Shown: positions 50,474-61,532 of the stretch, one piece after another
How the letters are laid out: each line of letters opens with the position of its first letter
How positions within the stretch are numbered: position 1 is the stretch's first letter
Source of the DNA: Armigeres subalbatus
Taxonomy: Eukaryota > Arthropoda > Insecta > Diptera > Culicidae
Length of the DNA: 64,000 nt
Reading direction: 5' to 3'
Assembly (NCBI RefSeq): GCF_024139115.2
Contig: NC_085140.1
Location: 298,365,978-298,429,977 of the forward strand
Position numbers and translations under genes: made by a program
Notes under the pieces: model-generated
What the model was told of the DNA's origin: nothing
The model's input: only the letters and a program-made list of their open reading frames with translations
Databases searched by the model: none

Positions 50474-53400
50474 ATTACAGAACTCTGTTGGCGCTGCAGA
50501 GTGGACCGTGCTCTAACTGTCCTGCCTTAGGCTAGTCATCTATTTATTTTATCCTCTCGGTACTGTTATGCCCCAGTTCTGGCAGCAGCCTTCCGTCCCA
50601 TATATCACGAAGAGTTCGGAGTTTCCTGTACGCTAGTTTTTCTTGTTTCACTTTTTTATTTTATGCAGAAAAGTTTCCCACGCGCTCTGGTTGTGTTTAT
50701 TCGCAAGTTTACCGCGTCGGTAGCTCCAGGCTAGCGGGTATTACACCTGGAACATTTGCTGTTGCGTCGTTGCATGTGCATTTATTATTAGTCCAGAACA
50801 AGAGCTAAATTGCAACCGGGAAGAAGGATAAAAATGGAAGTTGAGCTTTGTTTTACTGGCGACGGTGATGGGGTAAATGTTTGGGTAGGCCTTAGCATTT
50901 GGTGACAGTATGGACGTTCAGCTATTTCTGTTTTAAACTATTTGGGTGGGATACTAACAAAGTTATAGAAATTCCTGCGAGTTTAAAAATGACTATTTTT
51001 TTAAAAATTTGTTTCTTGCATTCCTAATATTAGCTTTGGAAGGAAAAGATTTTAGTTTTAACGTGTTTCAAGATATAAGTCGTTAAATGTTGACTATTAT
51101 ATATTTGACTGTGAAATTAATACAGATGGAATTTTTCCAACATTTTACACAAAGTATTCAAAATTAGAAAAGGCCAGTTGAGCTGTATCTTGAAGACAGT
51201 ACTAATCGTTATGAAAGAAAGAAACGAAATTCTACCTAGGATATTTCCAAACAGGTTCATTTACCCTATCGCTCGTCCTCACTGTCGAGTCACCCAGAAG
51301 ACAGCTGCGCCACCACCGGAAATGTTGCAGTTGTCGATGTTCACCCAACTGGCGCCGCATTGTGCAATGGCAGCGAAACATATCCACGTGACATTGCTGG
51401 GGCTGTCATTTTCCTGTTTACATAATCCGGTCGGGTGGAATTTTTTATGCCCGTGTGGGGGGAGGGGTGCGGCTTTGAATACAGTTAATGCTCAGCAGAT
51501 TGCTACTTTATGATTTTTTATGCGCTTGCTGTTGTCGCACGCCGCTGCCGTTACAAAAGATGACACAATTTTTCCAAGCACCTGTTGGACTGCGAGCACT
51601 GTTCTGGTTGAAGGCGACGATGTTATTTCTGCCGCTGGCATACGGCGGATGTGGGCTGGCATGTTCCGGAAGTGCTATTGTCGCGGATCAGGTCTGAAAA
51701 CGAGATGAGATGCGAAAGAATTGTTCATTAGTTGGCGAACGTTGTTCTGATGTATGTTGATGACTTTCAAATAAAACGGATGACATTGAGAGAATAACAA
51801 TCACACATTAAGAACAAGTGTGTTGGCAAAGTTGAAAGCATGAAATTTATGTTCCTTGCAGGACACACAAAATAATTCAATTATATTTTCACGCCATAAT
51901 AATGATGCTGAGGATGTTAGAAAGGTCATGGAAAGCTACAGCTTCCACCTCTCAACTGTGATCGGAAAAATTGAACTCCAACAGACATCCACCCAAATTG
52001 CTTCTTTACAATAGCTTTCTTCCACCCGCGTGCCTTGCTCGGGCCACGAGTGTGCCGAAGGATCCATTTGTTTCCAAATTGTCATAAATAATTTAAAAGG
52101 ATTCCGTTTGAAGAGGATGCGTTTTTTGTCCGCTGCTTCGCAAGCATTTCCAAAGGGTCACCAAAAGCGAAAAAATAGCAAAACCATGCCGAGGCAGCCA
52201 GGTCACAATTTGCATATTTGATGCGAGGCTGTTTCGTTCAAATTTGCAAATGGAATTTTGCACTCCATCGCGTAGGAAACCGGCGATCGACAATCGAAGC
52301 AGCTGGCACGAGATTCGGGTGGAAGGAATCGATTTAAAATGGCAGCAACATAAAATTTTCATAGAGAATTAAATTTTTTCCATAAAAATTAGGGAATTTC
52401 TAGTAAAGACATCAGGGTACAAGCAATAAATAAATATAAAGTATCCACAAATAATGCAAAATTTCCATAAACAAAAATAAATAAGCACGTTTAAAAGCAA
52501 AAATTGCAATTATAAAAAAAAATAACAAAAACATTAAAATGCTTCATTGAAAAAACATAAAATTTCCAAAAATAAATTTATATTAGTGATAAACAATTAC
52601 AAAATTTTCCACGGAATGATTTTTTTTCATATAATATAATTTTTGCTTTTAAAAGTGCAAATGTATTTTGATTTGGGGGAAATTCTTAAATGTTTATGGA
52701 AATTTTGCATTATTCAGGGAAAATTTTATATTTATTTATTGTTTAGGTATCCTGATTTCACGCTCAAAGCAGGCGATTCATTAAATGCCATCATCCGTTG
52801 GCCAAAAAGCCATAATAAATCGACTGCTTTGAGCGTGCTTACAGCGGCACACTAGGAGTTAACTTTCTGAAATCAGTATGGCGAAAGGCATCTAAGGTTC
52901 GATTTCTCAAAATTAAGCAATTTCATCAAAAAAATATTTGGTAGGCATGGTAGCGGACACCTTCCTACATAATCGGTACGAAATAGTTTTTCATGAAAAG
53001 TTTCTTATTTTGAGAAAACCCGCGTTAGATGACTTTCACCATACACATTTCTGCCGGTTAACTCTTGCTGGCCATTTTGCGCATATACTATAGCGCCTGG
53101 ATGTGACAGCGGCGGGTAGAAAATCAGCCACTGCCAATAATTCATTGGTCTCAATAAAAATGAGCAGTTTCAAAGTATACTGTTAATCATTACCATTATT
53201 TCAGATTCCGATTTTCGCATGAATAAAATATTCTTCACCTTTAATTACAGTCCTTCCAGTATGACCAATCCCAAAACGAATAACAAAAAAAAACATATTA
53301 AATTCCAAAAGAGCTGATTCAGATAATCAACTGTAAAATCCATCATCATCAGAAGCCATCGAATCACGCGTATCGACACGACCATTCACTGGAAACGGCT

Positions 53401-53783
53401 TATTGGATTGGCCATTCATCACGATTGTTGCGCTTATTCAGCATTTAACATTCTTCTGTCCCGTCCCGTCTGCTGCTGATGCTGCTTCATCGATCACCGA
53501 CCGACCTTGTACTGTGGTAATACTAACGAGGACAGCGGCCACCCGTCTGTCGAGCGTTTTAACAAGCTTCCTGTTGAATCGTTTCCGTCCGAATGGAATG
53601 GTGCTCAATAAATCAATCAATAAAACCGATTTGCGACGCCCTTGACGGTGCTGTATTTTCTCTTCTGGCAATATTTGTATAAGTGACTGATTGATAAATA
53701 TATCGCGGACGCAGGGCATTGAATGTTCTATGGTGAAATTTATCGATCGTAGCCGTTGACCGTCTGTTGCGGTGTATTAAAGT
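50474..53783. other. upstream region of the Dpr-like gene
   Basis: 5'UTR and promoter should lie in the first few hundred bases (GC-richer to about 50800), but I see no decisive TATA or initiator. Islands of higher GC at about 51250-51700 and 53340-53760 stand out from AT-rich surroundings and could be regulatory or untranslated exons. No coding gene is supported. Confidence 0.45.
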
Positions 53784-53798
53784 GAAGATTTGTACAAT

Positions 53799-54034
53799 CT
53801 TCTTCTTCTTATTGGCTTACATCTCCACACTGGGACAGAGCCGCCTCGCAGCTTAGTGTTCATTAAGCACTTCCAAGGCTAACACGATGATACTTTTATG
53901 CCCAGGGAAGTCGAGACAATTTCCAAGCCGAAAATTACCTAGACCGGCACCGGGAATCGAACCCAGCCACCCTCAGCATGGTCTTGCTTTGTAGCCGCGC
54001 GTCTTACCGCACGGCTAAGGAGGGCCTACAGAAA
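53799..54034 (-). mobile_element. Feilai-type SINE with 15-bp target duplication
   Basis: On the minus strand: tRNA-like head 'gccgtgcggtaagacgcgcg', B box GGTTCGATTCCC, and a body with an internal deletion relative to the 40690 and 44432 copies. GAAGATTTGTACAAT is duplicated exactly at 53784-53798 and 54035-54049. Confidence 0.93.
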
Positions 54035-54049
54035 GAAGATTTGTACAAT

Positions 54050-55309
54050 ACGCCATATATTTCAATCTCTGGGGATCTCCCCCAGTGCCGAAACATTCTG
54101 AAACTATCTGGATATGTTGCAAAATTTGATAGTTTATGATTCGGCGATACATTTTGATTATTGGTGCAAAATTTTACGGTTCATAAAAGTGAAGTGGGTG
54201 ACTTTTAGAGTTCAAAAAATGCAACGTTTGATGTATAAATATGCCCAATACCTTTTGCCGATCAAAAGTTATAATTGTTTTTCTGTCAAATTAGGTTTTT
54301 TTCAACAGTTGATATCTCTGATTGGGGCAAACCAAAAAAATATGTTTACACGGCATTTGAGAGAGACCTAATATTCAAAGAGACCTCATATTCAAAACAT
54401 TGGATATATGTTATTTTTTATCTTAAGTTTTACCAATTTTACTAATGTCATATTTTATCAAACAAAACACGCATCTTGAAAAGCCTTAAAAGATTTCAGA
54501 AGGTGACATTTGTGAAAAATAAAAAATAAAATAAGCAGATTAAAAATATTGTTTTTTGAGGGACACCCTAATTTTAGTAAGTAAAATGGCTCTAAATAAG
54601 TGAACTTAAGAGCTACAGAAAAAAGTTTATATGGCAAAGCTGATTGGAGTAAGCTGCACTACAATTTTGTAGAACATTTTTAGTCAATATTCCGCAAAAT
54701 ATTTTTTCATTTTCATAAAATGGGCCACGCTATTTTTTTATAACTCTTTAACAAGGGCCCCATTATCCGGAACAACTTTGTAGAATAAGTTTTATTTTCT
54801 TAAAAGTACAGTTTTGACGAAAATGCATCTTTTCTCGTTAATCTTACAATTTAGTGATAATGAGAAAAAGAATAAAATGTTTTGAACTGTAGATTTTTTT
54901 TTTCACGGATGTCACCCTCAGAAGTATTTTGTGGCTTTTCAAGACGCGTGTTTTGCTTGAAGACAGCGTAAGTAGTAATTTCGCAATTTCGAAAAATAAT
55001 GTGTGGAACATCCTCAAAAACATCGTTTTTTTTGTTGTGCACTCAAAATACTATTTTTAGACAAAAAAACTCGACGGGGGGGGGGTGCGGCCGTGTGGTC
55101 GTAATTGTTTTCTGATATTTGTATCGGCCTCAAATCGGCCATCAAATTTTATAATCACTATCATAATCCTCCTGATCCAATGTTTAATTCGTATTCGTTT
55201 TAATACAATATGCGTATCCATTCGTATGTAGCGAGAACCCTCAGTGAACTATTTTGGTGAAACGACTTCAACGTTGATCGAGTCAGTAAATCTATTCTGG
55301 TTTTTTTTT
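54050..55309. repeat. AT-rich region with an inverted-repeat element
   Basis: Arms at about 54462-54525 ('aaaacacgcatcttgaaaag', 'ggtgaca') and 54892-54963 ('cttttcaagacgcgtgtttt', 'tgtcacc') are inverted. The enclosed 370 bp is non-coding. The rest is plain AT-rich DNA with a G run at 55077-55086. Confidence 0.6.
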
Positions 55310-55472
55310 CTTCTAATAACTCACTAACAATCTCAACCTGCTATAGCTTCCACGGAATTGGATGTCCGGAAGATACTCCGTTATGTCGACAATTTCAAAG
55401 GACTTGATGAAGGTGGACTCTCACCATTCTTCATCAAGGATTGCTCCGATTTGCTTGCTCTACCAGCTGCAT

Positions 55473-56561
55473 TGGGGTGGCATTGCGCATCTCGATTCGA
55501 ACGTAATTCTATCGTTTGGCATTGCGGTTTTCGATTCGATCTCGAAAACGACTCATCGTTCGAGTAAGCTCGAGGAGGTACAAGAATAACGAGATGTTTT
55601 GGCATAATAGATACTCGATAGCACACTGGAAAACGACTCAAATCGAATGAAAAACACTCGTCACCTTTATAGCTTTCGAATGTTGTACGAGAGCCATTTC
55701 TTGCTGAAAGTTTTTAATTATATTTGTTATTATTCCTCTACGGGAAGAGAATAAATGTTTCATTATTGTATCTTGAAGGAAAGAATGTTATTAGTATACC
55801 TACTTTTATAGTTTCCAGACAATATGCAATTATCTCTATTTATCTAGAAATCCGCGTAAAAACGACTTCAACTAAAATCTTTTTTGTGTCTGCAGTTTTC
55901 ACGTATTTCTTGATGATTTCGATAGTTGAGTCGATAGTTGAGTCAAAAAAAAATAAGAAGGGTAAAACGCGCAAGAGATAACCCAAGTGCATTTAACTAA
56001 AACACATGGATACATCAAAGTAATTTATTATCGAATCCTTCTTTAGCTTTAAATTATTTAGCTCAAAATTCGAATAAACATAAAACTTATAATTTGTGTC
56101 GCAACAATATCTCAATTTACAAAACATATTGTATCGGCATAATGTTTTAATCGGTTGCAACTGCTCAATAAATAATATTGCTTTTTATAGTCATTGAGCA
56201 CAATTTGCTTGTTTATAAATTAACTGCCAATTCATGCCCTGAAGGATGCCTTTCCAACAGGCAACATGCTACACGCAGATGAAATTACTCTTATTCTCTC
56301 TGTTTACTCACATTCGCCATGCGCTGAAAGTTGTCTCTCCAGCGGGCGGCATACTAAACACGGAGACAGCTATCTCTTATTCTCTCTGTTTACATTTCGT
56401 TTGACAGAACATACTCGATTGAGCTAGTAAAACACCATTCGAAATCTTGTACTGTGACTGAATGAAGTCGAACGAAATACATAATGTCGCATTTTTTTCG
56501 AAACGAATGCAAAAACATACGAATCGAGTGATTCGATTCGAGAAGCACAATGCCACCCCTG
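55473..56561. mobile_element. 1.1-kb hAT-like element in the Jockey relic
   Basis: The ends GGGGTGGCATTGCGCATCTC (55475) and AGCACAATGCCACCCC (to 56559) are inverted. The right end, and a small relative at 35397, give a full CAGGGGTGGCATTG, typical of hAT elements. Removing it rejoins the RT reading. The target duplication is not clear. Non-coding. Confidence 0.75.
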
Positions 56562-57576
56562 CTTTCCAATCGCTCACTCGTCGAGAAAGCCTTCCCTTCA
56601 GCGAGGAAAAGATCCTCAATAACTCCTATTCATAAATCCGGATATGTTCACGACGTTCAGAAGTCAGAACTACAGGAGAATATCTATTCTCAGCTGCCTT
56701 GTCAAAGTTTTCGAAAGTATGATGCTGCATGTTATTCACGCAGCAGTTCAACACATCATAGTTACTGATCAACATGGATTTTTTGAGAAACGGTCGGCTA
56801 CCACGAATCTTATCCAGCATTTTACGAGCGCTAATGGCCGCCGAAATCCAACTCAGTTTTTGGTAGGGTGGAAACAGTTTGAAGTCTGGCTCGTATGACA
56901 CATAAACGATAAGTTTTCATCATCATAATGATGAATTCATGATGATGATGATCGCTGCTGTGTCATACGACAAACGTCAAATCGAATGCATCCTACCAAA
57001 AATTAATTTGTGGTTAAATTGTGGCGGCCATTACCGCATGTAAAATACTGGATAAGTCATATGTCGACAACAAATCGATTCTGTGTATGTGGACTTTCCG
57101 AAGGGTTTCAATTGAATTTGTCATCAATTTGCGGCGGAGAAGAATCGGCTGCCCTGACTGGTAAGCCTCTTGGATCGCTTCATACCTCGACAACCGTTGA
57201 TCATCTGTGAAACTCGGGACAGTTTGGTCGGTTCCTTTCCTTATAACGTCTGGGGTGCCACAAGGAAGCTACATAGGGCTTCTACTTTTCTGTGCTTTTG
57301 GTGAATGATTTCTGTAGCGAATTGAATGCTGCAAAATTGATGTTTGCCGACGTCTTGAAAATATTTCGATTTTGGTGGATTATTGCGCGTTTCAAGCAGA
57401 TAGGCTTTTGGGCTGGTGTGACAGAAATGAAATGGCAGTGAATATAAACAAATGTAACATAATCACGTTCACAAGTCTGCTCTCTCCAATAATTTTCGAA
57501 AACACTATGCACGACCTAACTTTGAACCGATTCTCGCTCGTCAAAGATTTAGGTGTTTCACTGGACAGTAAACTTA

Positions 57577-57806
57577 GGGTCTGTCTCATTTGGAGAATTA
57601 AACTTAAAAGTGACAGTTCGAAAATTAAAAAATCACCCCGTTAAAGGAATGGCTGGTGCTACCCAGCAATTCCAATAGGACATCGATGGAAAATGATTCG
57701 ATATCTGTCAAAAGTAATCTTGCTCTGCGAGCAGGGTTATTTGGTAATTATTGAAATGTCACTTTTAAGTTTAATTTCAGTTTAATTATCCAATTGAGAC
57801 AGACCC
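57577..57806. mobile_element. 230-bp Harbinger-like MITE
   Basis: The ends GGGTCTGTCTCA / TGAGACAGACCC and inner mirrored blocks 'aaacttaaaagtgaca' / 'tgtcacttttaagttt' mark it. TTA is duplicated (57574-76 and 57807-09). Excision rejoins the RT codons around 'GVSLDSKL'. Confidence 0.87.
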
Positions 57807-58484
57807 TTAGTTTTAGTGAATACCTTTCAACCACGACAGATAAAGCACAGACAAACAGACGTAACAGCCTCAACATTTTTCTGAAAAATCAATCGCTCAA
57901 CTCCTCTACCACCATCTTGTGACCATGTTACACAGGCCTATGCTATGAGCTCATGTTTAGCGTAGCCAACACCAACACCAACGCCGAGCAACGTACATCA
58001 AATCTAAAAAGCTTAACATCATAAAACATCCAAATTCAGCTTTCTTCAATATGCAACTTTTAACGGGAATATTCATTAAATATGACTAATGAGTTTAATT
58101 GATTCAAAACTTATCTACATGATCAATTTTGATTTTACTTACATGGAGAACAACAATTTGTCTTTTATTTCAAAGTGAAAAGCTTGAGCAGAATTTAAAA
58201 ATAAATTCTGCTCTTTTATTGTTGTGGATATTTTTAATTATCAAGCTACAATCATTGGTGTTGTTGACGATTGTTGACATCTCATGCAACTGACAGCGGT
58301 CTATCTGCACACTGTGCCCGGGACATGGTGGCTATTTTTAGGCTAAGGGAGTTAGATAGGGATGTCTATAGCCTGATGTTACACGAAACGATGTTTCGTA
58401 TGACATTGTCACCAGAAGGCGCTGAAGTGAAATGTCAAACTCGAAGGATTACGACCCGGGCAAAAGCCATAAACAGAATAACAA

Positions 58485-58725
58485 TACATGATATGGACTA
58501 GATTGATATAAGAGATAAAATAACAAGCATCAGTATCAAAAATTTGCACCGAAATATCATTTACATATTAAGATATGTTATGGGTAAGAACAAACTAATG
58601 GCACATGATATTGATCACTTATTACAAATAGCATAACGTGATATCCTTATGATATTTTAGTGCAAAATATTGATATTGTCGTCAGATCTTTTATCTCTTA
58701 TATCAATCATGTCCATATCTCATTT
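58485..58725. mobile_element. hairpin MITE
   Basis: 'gatatggac' and 'attgatataagagataaaa' on the left are mirrored by 'ttttatctcttatatcaat' and 'gtccatatc' on the right. The interior is also partly palindromic (about 240 bp in all). Confidence 0.78.
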
Positions 58726-59270
58726 AATCAACATTTGATATTATTGAGCTATTTTCGTATACTCGGGGACACTAACGTCTCTGTGAAATGAAATTGTGAA
58801 ATGCGCAACCAATCGAATTCAAATTGATCGTTGAAGTCGATGGTAATTTCTCTAATGCTACGTCTGTTTGTCTGTGGCTAAAGCTTTTGCTGCTTTCTGC
58901 ATTTTGGACTTCTGAAGCGCAACTCCTTCAGCGATATTTACTGCCTCGAGACGTTGTATACATCGTTGCATCGCAGCATTCTAGATTATGGCGTAGTCGT
59001 ATGGGCTCCGTACCACGTAACGCAAATAGCAAGAATCAAACATGTGCAGAAAGCTTTTATCGGATTTGCGCTTTGAAGGGTTCCCTGGCGTAATCGACGT
59101 AAGCTGCCCGGTAAGATCACCGCTGCGAACTTGTGAGTCTTCTTACTTTGAGTAGTAGGAGAATGCTTCTTCAGAGGCTCTTCGTATTTGACCTACTGCA
59201 GAACAACATCGACAGCCCTGATCTCCTGGCAAAACTCCGTTTTAATGCGCCCGACGCCCTGCATACCGTA

Positions 59271-59800
59271 TATTATATGGGCAAAAAAAACGTTTGACGT
59301 TTGTTGTAAAAGTTTTAATGTCATCAGACATTTGTATGATTTTAATTGAAGTAAAATGTTCAACTCGCGTATTAGTTTTTAGTCTACACGAATAAATTCA
59401 TAGTCGAAGACTGTAAAATAAATAAATAGACTCGTATAAATGATTCTTCCATACCAAGAAATGGGTGCTTTTATGAACATTACGCTGCTCAAATGAGTAT
59501 TAGTAGTTTGTGCAACTAGTTTCATAAAGATGATTTTTTTAGCACGAGTTGTACGTTTATCCAACGAGGCTTGTCGAGTTGGATAGATACTACGAGTGCT
59601 GACAAAATCGAGTGTTGCAATGTGTTGCATACGCTATTTTTTTGCAATGACGAAAAATGAGCTACCGATAGAATATGGATGGGTCATATATGATCCAAGA
59701 CGAAAATCAGCTGTCAAAAATCATTTTAAGAGATAGAGTATTGCTTTCTTCAGCAAAAATGTTCAAAATTAACTGCTCTATCCAGGAAAATATATATTTT
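59271..59800. other. intergenic, no feature seen
   Basis: AT-rich DNA between the Jockey relic and the first tandem array. Confidence 0.45.
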
Positions 59801-60480
59801 TATGAGCTCCACGGTACCTCGTAGCACCATTACAAACACACTACATACTTCGTTCAACATCTACGACTCTCCAAACTATTCTTGAGTACATATCTTAGTT
59901 CTCAAATCGATTAACATGAAAATCCTCGATGTCCCTACTAGTTTCATTAGTTGGAATAGCTCCACGGGACTTCAATACACCATTACAGACACATTACAGA
60001 ATTCGGTTAATATCAACGACACGCCAAATTGTTCTTGAGCACAGAACTGAATATTCAAAACGATCAACACGAAGATCTTTGATGTCTCAACTATTTCTAT
60101 GAGTTGGAATAGCTCCAAGGTACCTCGTAGCACAATTTCAGACACAATACAGAATTCGTTGAACTTCTACGATACTCCAAACTGTCTTTGAACACAGATC
60201 CTAATATTCAAATGGATCAACAAGAAGATCTACGATGTCCCCTCTATTTTTATGAGTTGGAATAGCTCCGCTGTACCTCGTAACACCATTACAGACACAC
60301 TAGATACTTCGTTCGACATCTACGACTCGCCAAACAATCCTTGAGTACAGATTTTAATATTCAAATCGATCAACATGAAGATCCTCGATGTCCCTACTAG
60401 TTTAATTAGTTGGAATAGCTCCACGGGACTTCAATACACCATTGCAGACAAACTACAGAATTCGTTCAATATCTACGAAA
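59801..60480. repeat. tandem array A, about 4.5 units of 153 bp
   Basis: The anchor 'agctccacggtacctcgtag' or a variant occurs at about 59803, 59958, 60111, 60264 and 60417. Units share 'caccattacagacacacta', 'caaatcgatcaacatgaaga' and 'cctcgatgtccctacta'. Confidence 0.9.
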
Positions 60481-61235
60481 CTCTTAATGAGTCCTTGAGC
60501 TTCTCAAACTCACATTCTCGGGAACCTATGGATTATTCTGTTGATCTTTCAGACATCCAATATATGATCTCAAAAATGCTTTGGTGTACCGTAGATGTTC
60601 TGAGAATATTATAATTTTCATATACTGGTGTAATAATGTCTCATGGGGTTTTTGCAACTGATACATAAGCTAAGTAGTCGATGAATTAATCTGTTGGTCT
60701 TATATACCCCCAAGATCTGAATTCAAGAATGGTTTGGAGTACCGTAAATATTCTGGGAAAATTGTATTTTGTATATACTGGTGTAATGATGTCCCATGAG
60801 GCTTCACCAACTAACACACAAGCTCAGAAACCTATGAATCACTCTGTTGGTCTAGTAGACCTCCAATATCTGAACTCAAGAATGATTTGGAGTACCGCAG
60901 GAACTCTGAGAATGTTGTGATTTGTGTATACTGGTGTAATGATGTCCCATTGGGTTGCTACAAATATCACACAAGCTCAGGACTCTATGAATCACTCTGT
61001 TGAACTGTTGAACTCAAGAATGGTTTGGAGTACCGTAGCTATTCTGGGAATTTTGAATTTCTTATATACTGATGTAATGATGTCCCATGGGATTTCTCCA
61101 ACTAACACACAAGCTCGAAAACCTATAAATCACTCTGTTGGTCTTGAAGATCTCCAATATCTGAACTCAAGAATGATTTCGAGTACCGGAGGAACTCTGG
61201 GAATGTTGTGAGTTGAATATACTGGTGTAATGATG
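60481..61235. repeat. tandem array B, five units of about 151 bp
   Basis: The anchor 'ctcaagaatgatttggagta' or a variant occurs near 60571, 60725, 60878, 61017 and 61169. Units also share 'tatactggtgtaatgatgtc' and 'aatcactctgttggtct'. The frames translate as repeated peptides but contain stops, so I do not call a protein. Confidence 0.9.
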
Positions 61236-61249
61236 TCCCATGGGGTTCC

Positions 61250-61532
61250 TTCAAAATGTAGTAATTTAACTACTGTTCTGATGTTGGTTTTTTATTATAG
61301 CACCCAAATGAGAGCTACAATGGATTTTTTTTGCAATTTTTGATCATAGTATCTGCTTTATAGTTCGTCTGTGAATGATAAAGCGGCCTACTTTTCCATA
61401 CCAACGGAATAGGTGCTTTTTTACCATTAGGCAACTCAAATAAGTTGCATAAAATTCATTATAGGATTCATTTGGGTACTATAATGAAAAACCAACATTA
61501 GGAGAGTAATTACATGACTACATTTTGCATAA
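61250..61532. mobile_element. 283-bp MITE abutting array B
   Basis: Left 'atgttggttttttattatag' and 'acccaaatga' mirror right 'tcatttgggt' and 'ctataatgaaaaaccaacat'. Outer 'caaaatgtagt' mirrors 'actacattttg'. Target duplication not resolved. Confidence 0.78.

Larger units (their letters stand above)
55310..59270 (+). mobile_element. Jockey-like LINE relic split by three DNA elements
   Basis: RT pieces occur in order: 'LDVRKILRYVDNFKGLDEGG' and 'LSPFFIKDCSDL' (55360-55465); 'NRSLVEKAFPSARKRSSITP', 'IHKSGYVHDVQ', 'RRISILSCLVKVFES', 'DQHGFFEKRSATTNLI' (56560-56830); 'LLGWCDRNEMAVNINKCNII' and 'LVKDLGVSLDSKL' (57370-57575); and 'ILDYGVVVWAPYHVTQIARI' and 'HVQKAFIGFALKGFPWRN' (58975-59095). Stops and frameshifts abound and YADD is not intact. 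Insertions at 55473-56561, 57577-57806 and 58485-58725 break it. Confidence 0.8.

Noticed and set aside
53438..53719. A 93-codon minus-strand frame upstream of the host gene
   Set aside because: No recognisable domain, no signal peptide, no convincing promoter; composition fits non-coding DNA.
60375..61211. A repeat-containing secreted protein in array B
   Set aside because: The frames are broken by stops at each unit and lack a signal peptide or promoter.
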